A stretch of DNA of 54,006 nucleotides. Origin: Candidatus Gastranaerophilales bacterium (GTDB lineage: Bacteria > Cyanobacteriota > Vampirovibrionia > Gastranaerophilales > Gastranaerophilaceae). The stretch covers positions 1 through 54,006 of the forward strand of contig CANPYC010000014.1 in NCBI GenBank assembly GCA_947587615.1, given 5' to 3'. Under the pieces are notes generated by a model, which was not told where the DNA came from, did no database searches, and was given only the letters and a program-made list of their open reading frames with translations. This document shows positions 25,750 through 33,105 of this stretch, piece after piece (position 1 is the first letter of the stretch; each line of letters starts with the position of its first letter). A program made the translations under genes and the position numbers.

Positions 25750-26438
25750 TGTCTACTCAAAACATATTCAAATATAGAATAAAACTTAAAAAAAATAATG
25801 AATTAAAATTTATATCTCATCTGGATTGGCAAAATTTAATCTTAAAAATTTTCAGAAGGTGTGAGCTTAAACTTGTACTATCCGAAGGTTTTAATAAAAT
25901 GCCAAAAGTGTCTTATTCGCCTGCTTTACCAATATTTATCGAGTCCGAGTGCGAACTTGTAAATTTTCAAACCCATGAACCTTTAGATGATAATTTTTCT
26001 CAAAATTTTAAGAAACATTCACCTAACGGAATTGAACTTGTTGATTTGTATGATATCAGCAATAATTCAAACGAACCGAAATCGCTTGAAAAATATATCC
26101 AATGGGCTCAATATGAGGCTCAAGTTAAAAACGACAAAAAAAATATTTACAATTTAGAAAAAATAAGATATATTATAGAAAAGTGTTTATCTTCAAATGA
26201 ATTATTCATGACGAAGAAAACCAAAAAAGGTATAGAAAAAACGCTAAATTATCGAACTTCCCTGAAATCCGTTGAGGTTAAGGATGACAACCTGCTTATT
26301 TTTACTTTAAAAGCAGGGCAGGATGAGAATATTCCCGCAATTAGAGCTGATGAATTTCTAAAGTCATTGTTCCTTAGGGATGATATTTTCAAAATTAAAA
26401 GGGTAAAGTTTTTCGATACCGATTTAAAGGTTATATAA
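25749..26438 (+). CDS. DUF2344 (TIGR03936) family protein
   Basis: 229 residues. The opening Y-R-I-K-L-K-K-N-N-E-L-K-F-I-S-H-L-D is the family's signature beginning (radical-SAM-linked protein domain), followed by S-E-G-F-N-K-M-P-K and S-Y-S-P-A-L-P. In many bacteria this domain is fused to, or next to, a radical SAM protein; in others, as here, it directly precedes ribonuclease E/G. No radical SAM gene is present in the window. The biochemical function is not established. 21 bp to rne. Confidence 0.85.
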   Translation: MSTQNIFKYRIKLKKNNELKFISHLDWQNLILKIFRRCELKLVLSEGFNKMPKVSYSPALPIFIESECELVNFQTHEPLDDNFSQNFKKHSPNGIELVDLYDISNNSNEPKSLEKYIQWAQYEAQVKNDKKNIYNLEKIRYIIEKCLSSNELFMTKKTKKGIEKTLNYRTSLKSVEVKDDNLLIFTLKAGQDENIPAIRADEFLKSLFLRDDIFKIKRVKFFDTDLKVI

Positions 26439-26459
26439 GTTTAAAGGATTTTTAAAATT

Positions 26460-28364
26460 ATGTCTAAAAAAATTGTAATTTCCGAAAAAGATAATATTGC
26501 AGCGGTTATTGAAGATAATAAAGTCTGTGAATTTTTTGTTTCAAAAGGCGATGTATTATTAGGTGACGTTTATTTATCCCGTGTGGATAACGTTTTACCT
26601 TCCATTGAAGCGGCTTTTGTTGATGTCGGAATGAATGACAAAATGGGCTTTATTCATGCCGATGATATTATGGGAAAAGGCTCTCTTAAAGAAAAAGTAA
26701 AACCCAATCAAAAGCTTATTGTTCAAGTTATTAAAGAGCCGACAGGTCATAAAGGCCCGAGAGTTACTACTTCTCTATCGCTCCCCGGCAGGTTTTTGGT
26801 TTTGCTGCCCGATGAAAAAGGGGTAAATGTTTCTAAAAAAATTACTTCTCAAAAAGAAAGAGCAAGACTGAAGTCAATTGTCAGCCTGCTTAAACCCGTA
26901 GGAGTAGGAGTAATAGTAAGAACGGAAGCGGAAGGGCAGACGGACTCGGAAATTCAAGAAGATTTAGAAATTTTACTTGAAAAATGGAATTCAATTGTTA
27001 ATGCGGCAGATAGCGCTAATCCTCCCACATTGCTTTATAGAGATCAGGATTTATTATACCGTGTTATAAGAGAAGCATGCGACTCAACGGTTGAAGAAAT
27101 TCTTGTTGATACTGCTTTTGCGCTTCATAGAACTACGCAATTATTGCAGCATTGGAATATGCAGGTTAAAGTAAGTATACACAAAGGAGGAGAGCCGCTT
27201 TTAGTTGCAACGGGTGTTAATAAAGAAATTTTAAGCGCTCTTAACACTAAAGTTAATCTGCCCTTGGGAGGTTATCTGTTTATCCAGCAAACAGAAGCGC
27301 TTACGGTAGTGGATGTTAACTCGGGTAAATTTACAAGCTCATCAAACCAAGCTGAAACTATTCTAAAAACAAATATTCAAGCGGCGGATGAAATCGCTCG
27401 TCAATTGAAGCTTAGAAATATCGGCGGAATGGTTGTAATAGATTTTATCGATATGGCTTCTCGTATGGATAAATTGGCGCTTTTAGAGCATTTTGAAATG
27501 GTTTTGGATAAAGATAAGGCAAAACCGCAAATCGGTCAATTGTCTGATTTAGGACTTGTTGAATTAACAAGACACAGACAAGGACAGAGTTTATCCGAAA
27601 TATTTACAAAAAAATGCGATAAATGTCAAGGACAAGGTTTTATTATTGATGATTTGAAGTTTTCAACACCAACGGCAGTTGGAGAAAACAGAGCGAAAAT
27701 GAACAAAATTAAAGGACCTTTTGGTTCTAACTTTAGCTCAAATAATGAAAATGCACAGTATTCCAATACAAAGAATTATAAATTTGACAAAAACCAAAAG
27801 AAAGATAAAAACAAAAATCAAAATCAAAACTTCCAAAATCAACAGAAAAACTCTGAACAAAATGCTCAAGAAATTACAAAAATTCAACTTAGCGAGCTAA
27901 TTGACGATTTAATTAAAGATGTTGTGATGGATAATAATATCCAATCGGATGAACAAAAAACGCTTCAAGCAGAGCAAAAAGAACCAAAAGAACAACTGAG
28001 AGAAGAAGACAATATTCAAGAGCAGAATATGCCAAAGGAAAATCAAAATCCCGAGGAAAAACCTTTTGAAAAAAGCCCTGAACAAGGTATTGAGCAAGAT
28101 ATTGAACAAGGTATCGGCGAAAAAGGTATTGAAAAGAAAATTGAAAATTTTGAAAATACAGAGCAAAAACCTCAGCAAATAACCTCTCAGCATCAAAAGG
28201 AAGAGGTAGTCGAAACAAAGAAGCTTTCAAGGAAAGCAAAGAAAACTAAAAAGAAAGAAATTGAAGCAAAAGAAAACCTTGAGCTTGGCGCAAATCAGAC
28301 TGAAAGCGAAGAAAAGCCTAAAAAAAGAACAAGGAGAACCAAGAGTGCTAAAACAACAAGTTAA
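26460..28364 (+). CDS. rng: Ribonuclease E/G
   Basis: 634 residues. S1 RNA-binding domain (about 35-115, with G-D-V-Y-L-S-R-V), then the RNase H-like catalytic domain containing V-D-V-N-S-G-K-F and V-V-I-D-F-I-D-M, whose aspartates hold the metal. The zinc-link region C-D-K-C-Q-G-Q-G-F follows at about residue 385. The final 220 residues are Lys/Gln/Glu-rich and disordered, with local E-Q-G-I/E-Q-D-I repeats, and may bind RNA or partners, as the RNase E tail does. Cuts single-stranded AU-rich RNA in mRNA decay and rRNA processing. Its end overlaps the FliO-like gene by 20 bp. Confidence 0.93.
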   Translation: MSKKIVISEKDNIAAVIEDNKVCEFFVSKGDVLLGDVYLSRVDNVLPSIEAAFVDVGMNDKMGFIHADDIMGKGSLKEKVKPNQKLIVQVIKEPTGHKGPRVTTSLSLPGRFLVLLPDEKGVNVSKKITSQKERARLKSIVSLLKPVGVGVIVRTEAEGQTDSEIQEDLEILLEKWNSIVNAADSANPPTLLYRDQDLLYRVIREACDSTVEEILVDTAFALHRTTQLLQHWNMQVKVSIHKGGEPLLVATGVNKEILSALNTKVNLPLGGYLFIQQTEALTVVDVNSGKFTSSSNQAETILKTNIQAADEIARQLKLRNIGGMVVIDFIDMASRMDKLALLEHFEMVLDKDKAKPQIGQLSDLGLVELTRHRQGQSLSEIFTKKCDKCQGQGFIIDDLKFSTPTAVGENRAKMNKIKGPFGSNFSSNNENAQYSNTKNYKFDKNQKKDKNKNQNQNFQNQQKNSEQNAQEITKIQLSELIDDLIKDVVMDNNIQSDEQKTLQAEQKEPKEQLREEDNIQEQNMPKENQNPEEKPFEKSPEQGIEQDIEQGIGEKGIEKKIENFENTEQKPQQITSQHQKEEVVETKKLSRKAKKTKKKEIEAKENLELGANQTESEEKPKKRTRRTKSAKTTS

Positions 28365-28782
28365 AAAAGCTTTTTTGTTTGGTTATATTTTAATATTAAT
28401 GTTTGGATTAAGCCCTTTTGCTTTAGGAGCGAGAGAAGAGCAAATCCCTGTTTTTCTTGACAGTGAGCAAAGCGAGAGAATTATTCACAGCAATATTCAC
28501 GTTAAAGATAATAATATTGAACCTATAAACACTTCAAAAGTTAAAAAGGGTGTTGTTCCAAACCCCAAGCAGGAAGGCAAAAAAGTAATGTTTTTGTTTC
28601 TTAAAACAATGCTGATTGTTGCTTTTAGCTCAGGTGTTATTTATCTTGTTTTGGTATTTATAAAAAAATTTTATGGAAGTGCTTTTGTGGAAAACGTTGG
28701 TCAAGAGTATGACGCTTTTGACTTAGCCGCCCCTACAACGAAAGAGGATGCATTAAAATCTTTTTTGAATAAAACAAGATAA
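28345..28782 (+). CDS. FliO-like small membrane protein
   Basis: The start is placed at the GTG at 28345, with AAGGAG at 28331-28336; the frame is open further upstream inside rng but without a ribosome site. 145 residues: hydrophobic N-terminal signal segment (F-L-F-G-Y-I-L-I-L-M-F-G-L), a short external part, one strong membrane helix (about residues 85-108), and a cytoplasmic tail. This signal-TM-tail arrangement is that of FliO, which helps assemble the FliP export gate. The sequence itself is too variable to prove it. Linkage to fliL/fliN, 3.5 kb upstream on the same strand, is mild support. Confidence 0.5.
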   Translation: MLKQQVKKAFLFGYILILMFGLSPFALGAREEQIPVFLDSEQSERIIHSNIHVKDNNIEPINTSKVKKGVVPNPKQEGKKVMFLFLKTMLIVAFSSGVIYLVLVFIKKFYGSAFVENVGQEYDAFDLAAPTTKEDALKSFLNKTR

Positions 28783-28829
28783 GGACTTCCCTCTTTTTTA
28801 TTTTAGACAATTCAGACAGCTAAATAACT

Positions 28830-29156
28830 TTAAGCAACGCTATCTTCCTTTTGCTCTGAAGTATTATTTAATATTGTTTGTTCATCGGGAAGTCCTTGTG
28901 TTTTTAGCAGAATATCAACAATGTTCTTCATTTGACACTTAAAGGAATAACCTGCTTTTGTTATGGGACAAATTTCACAACGGCAGTTGATTTTGTAACA
29001 TTCAAGCGCTTGCGGTGTCCAGTTTTGTACTATTGAATCTGAAATTACCCCGTTGGTTTGGCATACAAAGTATTCTTTGCTTATGGCTTTTCCATAATTA
29101 ATGTTCAAGTTTTTCCCCTCAAGTCGTAGTAAATCTTGTATAATTATATTATGCAC
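28830..29156 (-). CDS. Small Cys-rich protein, unknown function
   Basis: 108 residues. The centre reads W-T-P-Q-A-L-E-C-Y, then C-R-C-E-I-C-P-I-T, then K-C-Q-M-K, five Cys in about 27 residues, suggesting a metal site (zinc or iron-sulfur). The flanks are helical. I have an impression of related proteins with E-C-Y..C-x-C-x-x-C..C-x-M-K in Gastranaerophilales but cannot verify it. It is transcribed away from the ribosomal-protein genes, its promoter lying in the long noncoding region to its right. Confidence 0.6.
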   Translation of the reverse strand: MHNIIIQDLLRLEGKNLNINYGKAISKEYFVCQTNGVISDSIVQNWTPQALECYKINCRCEICPITKAGYSFKCQMKNIVDILLKTQGLPDEQTILNNTSEQKEDSVA

Positions 29157-29210
29157 TATAATTGATAATTTTTCAAGCCTGTGTTTGGTGTTGCGCTCGG
29201 GTAATTTTTG

Positions 29211-29304
29211 CGTTCGGATTTCTTAAAGAAACGGCGGGGAAGTTATAATAACTTGTTAGGATGTTTTGGGGCTGCGAAGTGAAGTCTGTATCTTTAGCCC
29301 GCCG
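29211..29304 (+). ncRNA. Candidate structured RNA (unassigned)
   Basis: CGGCGGG (29232-29238) pairs perfectly with CCCGCCG (29298-29304); inside, AAGTTA (29240-29245) pairs with TAACTT (29249-29254). Just upstream TTTCTT-A-AAGAAA forms a further palindrome (29219-29231). This GC-rich island stands out in a roughly 30% GC region. No riboswitch, tmRNA, RNase P or tRNA signature was recognised. The transcribed strand is not certain; the plus strand has TATAAT at 29157-29162 with a TTGTAT at suboptimal 15-bp spacing. It lies upstream of the rpsE promoter, so it is probably a separate transcript if real. Confidence 0.35.
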
Positions 29305-29422
29305 ACATTAAAATTAAAGCAAATTATTTCATAAAGTTTTTACACATGGCAATCTTGCCGTTGTGCTTATTTCAACTCCTTAAATTAACCCTCATCCGAC
29401 ATACAAAACTTTTAAAAAAGTA

Positions 29423-29451
29423 TTGCATTTTATTTTTTTTATTTATAAAAT
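29423..29451 (+). promoter_or_regulatory. Probable sigma70-type promoter for the rpsE operon
   Basis: TTGCAT, 17-bp spacer, TAAAAT. Transcription would begin near 29458, giving a leader of about 165 nt before the rpsE GTG. This is the only well-spaced pair seen close to the operon and explains how rpsE is expressed although the upstream half of the spc operon is missing. Confidence 0.55.
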
Positions 29452-29623
29452 ATTTCATGTCAGAAATCCCAACATCGAACATATAAAAAACAACTTTTGA
29501 AAAAAAGTATTTTTTCGTGTTCATTTTTTATTTTAATTTTTTTGGGATAACACCCCGACTCGATAAAATAACCAAAAATTACTAAAATTACTAAAGAAAA
29601 TTACATTAAGAAAGGTAATAAAC

Positions 29624-30286
29624 GTGGAAGAAAACAAAGAAATCCAAGAACAAGAAGTTGAACAAGAAACTGTAACACAAGCTGTAACAGAAGAAACAAC
29701 TGCTCAAGAAACAGCGCAAGGCGCTTTTGAAGAAACAACCGAACACAAAAGACCTTCCAAAAAAAGCAGAAGAAGAAAAATCGAAACGGTTGAACCGACC
29801 GAATCAGAATGGAAGGAACAAGTTGTTCAAATCCGCCGTGTAACAAAAGTTGTAAAAGGGGGTAAAAAACTTTCTTTTAGAGCCATTGTTATTGTGGGAA
29901 ATAAAAAAGGTCAAGTTGGAATGGGTGTAGCTAAAGCTGCTGAAGTTATTATCGCTATCCAAAAAGCAGTAGCAGACGCAAGAAAAAATCTTGTAAACGT
30001 ACCTATTTATAACACAACAATTCCTCACATGATTCAAGGCCGCTCAGGTGCGGGCTCTGTTATCTTAAAACCCGCTTCAAAAGGTACCGGTGTTATCGCA
30101 GGTGGTGCTGTTCGTGCAGTATTAGAACTTTCGGGAATTGAAAACATCTTATCAAAATCTTTAGGTTCTAAATCTCCTCTAAACGCTGCAAACGCTGCTC
30201 TTAATGCTCTAAAATCTTTAAGAACATTTAAAGACGTGGCTGCAATAAGAGGTATCAGCGTAAAACAAATGTTAGGACAAAAATAA
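29624..30286 (+). CDS. rpsE: 30S ribosomal protein S5 with acidic N-terminal extension
   Basis: 220 residues from a GTG start, with AAGAAAGG about 9 nt upstream. From about residue 62 on it is ordinary S5: [28 protein letters not shown] and [15 protein letters not shown]. The first 55 residues are an extra Glu/Gln/Thr-rich tail ending in a basic patch ([11 protein letters not shown]). S5 helps decoding fidelity in the small subunit. It is the first gene of a truncated spc operon. Confidence 0.97.
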   Translation: MEENKEIQEQEVEQETVTQAVTEETTAQETAQGAFEETTEHKRPSKKSRRRKIETVEPTESEWKEQVVQIRRVTKVVKGGKKLSFRAIVIVGNKKGQVGMGVAKAAEVIIAIQKAVADARKNLVNVPIYNTTIPHMIQGRSGAGSVILKPASKGTGVIAGGAVRAVLELSGIENILSKSLGSKSPLNAANAALNALKSLRTFKDVAAIRGISVKQMLGQK

Positions 30287-30302
30287 TTTAAAGGTAGAAA
30301 AA

Positions 30303-30485
30303 ATGGCAGATAAAAAAATAAAAATTAAACAGGTAAAAAGCACAATCGGTGCTTCAAAACAACAAATTAAAGTTGTTCGTGCTCTTGGTTTAACTAAAAA
30401 AGACCAAATAGTAGAACACAATGAAAGTGCTACAATTGTCGGTATGGTTAAAAAAGTTCCTCATATTGTAGAAATCGTAGATTAA
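30303..30485 (+). CDS. rpmD: 50S ribosomal protein L30
   Basis: 60 residues, usual length. I-K-I-K-Q-V-K-S-T-I-G matches the L30 opening, and A-L-G-L-T-K-K-D-Q and V-x-G-M-V-K-K-V-P-H follow in place. A ribosome site AAGGTAG lies before the ATG, and the gene is 16 bp after rpsE. Part of the spc operon order S5-L30-L15-SecY-Adk. Confidence 0.95.
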   Translation: MADKKIKIKQVKSTIGASKQQIKVVRALGLTKKDQIVEHNESATIVGMVKKVPHIVEIVD

Positions 30486-30509
30486 TAATTAGGAAGGTTT
30501 GAAAATATA

Positions 30510-30953
30510 ATGTTAAATTTAGAAGATTTAAGACCGAATGAAGGCGCAACTCATGCTAAAAAACGCAAGGGCAGAGGTATTGCTTCAGGTCATGGTAAAA
30601 CTTCCTGCCGTGGAAATAACGGTGAAGGACAACGTTCAGGCAACTCTCACAAACGTGGTTTTGAAGGCGGTCAAATGCCCTCATATCGTCAAATGCCTAA
30701 ATTAAAAGGTTTTAAAAATAAATTCAGAGAAAATTCAGCTATAATTAACGTATCAAATTTAGCTAAATTAGACACTGAAGTTGTTGATTTAGCTTATCTT
30801 CAAGAAAACAATAAAGCTGATTATTCCGCTGTCGCTTTAAGAATCTTGGGAAATGGTGAAATAACTAAGGCTATTACGGTTAGAGCAAGTTATTTTAGCC
30901 CGAGTGCAAAACAAAAAATTGAGCAGGCAGGCGGAAAGGCAGAATTAGTATAA
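30510..30953 (+). CDS. rplO: 50S ribosomal protein L15
   Basis: 147 residues. Typical L15 start L-E-D-L-R-P-N-E-G-A with the glycine/arginine-rich extended region (K-G-R-G-I-A-S-G-H-G-K-T, G-F-E-G-G-Q-M-P) and R-L-P-like centre here reading R-Q-M-P-K. L15 threads through 23S rRNA late in assembly. AGGAAGG precedes the start; TAATG overlap with secY couples translation. Confidence 0.96.
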   Translation: MLNLEDLRPNEGATHAKKRKGRGIASGHGKTSCRGNNGEGQRSGNSHKRGFEGGQMPSYRQMPKLKGFKNKFRENSAIINVSNLAKLDTEVVDLAYLQENNKADYSAVALRILGNGEITKAITVRASYFSPSAKQKIEQAGGKAELV

Positions 30954-32293
30954 TGCAACAAAATATCGATTCAGATAAAGTTGTGCAAAATTTAATGGCA
31001 AGTTGGCAAGCAAGCGGATTAAAGCAAAAGCTTATATTCACTTTTGCCATTATTGCCATGTTTAGATTTGGGGCACAATTACCAATTTTTGGTATCAACA
31101 ATCAAGTATTTCAAAACCTTGCAAACGGAAATAACTTAATAGGCTTCCTTGATATGTTCTCGGGCGGCGCATTGGGTAAGGTTTCAATATTTGCGCTCGG
31201 TATCGGACCTTATATTACCTCCTCAATCATTATGCAGCTTTTGGCGGTTATTATTCCTTCTTTGGAAAAAGCGCAAAAAGAAGACGGCGAAGCAGGAAGA
31301 AGAAAAATTCAACAAATTACAAGAATATTTACGGTTTTCCTTGCTTTCTTCCAGTCGATTATCTTTGCGCTTGCGCTCTATAAGCTTCCGGGTGCAATCT
31401 CTCACGGGGTTAACCCTTTAATGTTCTTTATAGGCTGTACGGTTTCATTATCGGCAGGCGCTATAATAGTAATGTGGCTTGCGGAATTAATAACGGAAAA
31501 AGGGGTCGGAAACGGCGGTTCTCTGTTGATTTTTGCAGGTATTATCGCAGGTATTCCTTTGTACTGCAAAAATACAGCTATACTTGTTTCACACGACAGA
31601 GCCCTGCAATTTGGTCTTGTTGTTCTTACGGCAATATTTCTTGCTTCAATAATATTCATTATTATACTTCATGAAGCCGCAAGAAAAGTTCCGATTGTTT
31701 CAGCCAGACGTCAGGTTGGAAACAAGGTTTATGGCGGACAGAATACAAATATTCCCTTTAAACTTAATCCGGGCGGTGTTATGCCGATAATTTTTGCGGT
31801 TGCAATTCTTTTATTCCCTGCAACGGTGCTTGGAATAGTTGAACACATGCACTTTAAAAACGTTATAATTGCAAGCATTTTTGAAAAATTAAATATGGTT
31901 TTCGGTGTAAACTCAATAAGCTACTATGTAATTTATTTTGTTTTAATCGTTACTTTAACATTTTTCTATGCTTCAATTATTCCTTCAATGCAGCCTAAGG
32001 AAATTGCAAACAACTTAAAAAAATACGGTTCGGCTATCCCGGGGGTTAAGCCGGGAAAACCTACGGCAGATAAATTAAATGAAATATTAACGAGAATTAC
32101 TCTAATCGGGGCGCTTGCGCTTGGTATAATTGCTCTTATCCCTACGGTAGCTACAAAAATTACAAATATTACCACTTTCCAAGGGATAGGCGCAACAAGC
32201 TTAATCATCCTTGTTGGTGTAGCTCTTGATTTCATTAATCAAATCAAAACTCACATGTTAGCTAAGAACTACGAAAGTTTCTTAAAACAATAA
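30953..32293 (+). CDS. secY: Preprotein translocase subunit SecY
   Basis: 446 residues, ten membrane helices. Recognisable landmarks: F-R-F-G-A-Q-L-P-I-F-G-I in helix 1, L-D-M-F-S-G-G-A-L-G-K plug region, G-I-G-P-Y-I-T-S-S-I, and the cytoplasmic loop with R-R-K-I-Q-Q-I-T-R. It forms the Sec channel used by the signal-peptide proteins in this window. Start overlaps the rplO stop; adk follows after 10 bp. Confidence 0.97.
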   Translation: MQQNIDSDKVVQNLMASWQASGLKQKLIFTFAIIAMFRFGAQLPIFGINNQVFQNLANGNNLIGFLDMFSGGALGKVSIFALGIGPYITSSIIMQLLAVIIPSLEKAQKEDGEAGRRKIQQITRIFTVFLAFFQSIIFALALYKLPGAISHGVNPLMFFIGCTVSLSAGAIIVMWLAELITEKGVGNGGSLLIFAGIIAGIPLYCKNTAILVSHDRALQFGLVVLTAIFLASIIFIIILHEAARKVPIVSARRQVGNKVYGGQNTNIPFKLNPGGVMPIIFAVAILLFPATVLGIVEHMHFKNVIIASIFEKLNMVFGVNSISYYVIYFVLIVTLTFFYASIIPSMQPKEIANNLKKYGSAIPGVKPGKPTADKLNEILTRITLIGALALGIIALIPTVATKITNITTFQGIGATSLIILVGVALDFINQIKTHMLAKNYESFLKQ

Positions 32294-32303
32294 AGGTGAA
32301 AAA

Positions 32304-32969
32304 ATGAAGAAAGTATTTATATTTTTAGGACCTCCGGGTTCGGGTAAAGGTACACAAACTTCAAGATTATCAGATAAATTATCAATTCCGCATGTTGATA
32401 CGGGTTCGTTGCTTAGAAAAAATATTCAAGATAACACAGAACTTGGTAAAATCGCAAAAGGATATATTGATAAAGGGCAATTGGTTCCAATAGAGGTTGT
32501 TTCAGAGGTAATTAAAGACAGGCTTCAAAAAGACGACTGCCAAAACGGCTATATTTTAGACGGTTTCCCTCGCTCTATTGAGCAGGCTCAAGCTCTTAAA
32601 GATATTTTAGCAAGTCTTGATAAGTTTACTCTTAAAGATGATACTTTAGCTATCTATTTTGATATAGATAACGAAGTTTTAATTCAACGCTTGATAAATC
32701 GAAGAAGCTGCCCAAAATGCGGAACAATATACAATTTAATTTCTAATCCTCCAAAGATTATGGATTATTGCGACATCTGCGACACTAAACTTACTCAAAG
32801 AAAAGACGACAATGAGCAAACAGCTCGTGCTCGTTTTGAAACTTATGAGAAAGAAACGGCTCCCCTGTATGAATACTTTAAGCAATTGGGTATTTTAAGG
32901 GAAATTAAGGCAGATAAACCAATAAGCGAGATTTGGGAAGATTTAAAACAAATTGTATTTGAAGAATAA
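32304..32969 (+). CDS. adk: Adenylate kinase (zinc-type LID)
   Basis: 221 residues. P-loop G-P-P-G-S-G-K-G-T near the N-terminus, G-F-P-R-S-I-E-Q-A in the AMP site, and a long LID carrying four Cys (C-P-K-C and C-D-I-C), the zinc-binding form common in Gram-positive bacteria and some other lineages. Interconverts ATP, ADP and AMP. Last gene of the spc fragment, closed by a strong terminator. Confidence 0.97.
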   Translation: MKKVFIFLGPPGSGKGTQTSRLSDKLSIPHVDTGSLLRKNIQDNTELGKIAKGYIDKGQLVPIEVVSEVIKDRLQKDDCQNGYILDGFPRSIEQAQALKDILASLDKFTLKDDTLAIYFDIDNEVLIQRLINRRSCPKCGTIYNLISNPPKIMDYCDICDTKLTQRKDDNEQTARARFETYEKETAPLYEYFKQLGILREIKADKPISEIWEDLKQIVFEE

Positions 32970-32970
32970 T

Positions 32971-33005
32971 AAAAGTGCCTGATATTAACTATCAGGCACT
33001 TTTTA
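32971..33005 (+). terminator. Strong terminator after adk
   Basis: AGTGCCTGATA-TTAAC-TATCAGGCACT, an 11-bp perfect stem followed by TTTTTAT. It ends the rpsE-adk operon, showing that map, infA and rpmJ do not follow here. Confidence 0.93.
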
Positions 33006-33052
33006 TATAAATTTTAAACTAATTTTAAACCAAAGCTTTATATTCTAAAATA

Positions 33053-33081
33053 AAAACCGTAAATCAAATTACGGTTTTTTA
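33053..33081. terminator. Bidirectional terminator for the GH13-like gene
   Basis: AAAAACCGTAA-ATCAAA-TTACGGTTTTTT: a perfect stem flanked by A and T runs, so it can act on either strand. It lies just past the stop of the minus-strand GH13-like gene. Confidence 0.8.
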
Positions 33082-33105
33082 TAATATTTCCAAACAGTAT
33101 ACAGC

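Larger units (their letters stand above)
29157..29623. other. 467-bp noncoding region upstream of rpsE
   Basis: No credible ORF on either strand. From left to right it holds TATAAT (29157-29162), a GC-rich fold candidate (29211-29304), a GGCAA-TC-TTGCC small palindrome (about 29347-29358), a sigma70-like promoter (29423-29451), and about 165 nt of AT-rich rpsE leader ending in AGAAAGG before the GTG start. The leader has T- and A-rich runs but no clear ribosomal-protein binding structure that I can recognise. Confidence 0.7.

Noticed and set aside
29211-29304. tRNA, tmRNA or RNase P RNA
   Set aside because: None of their conserved motifs (T-loop GTTCGA, RNase P GAGGAAAGTCC, tmRNA tag) is present.
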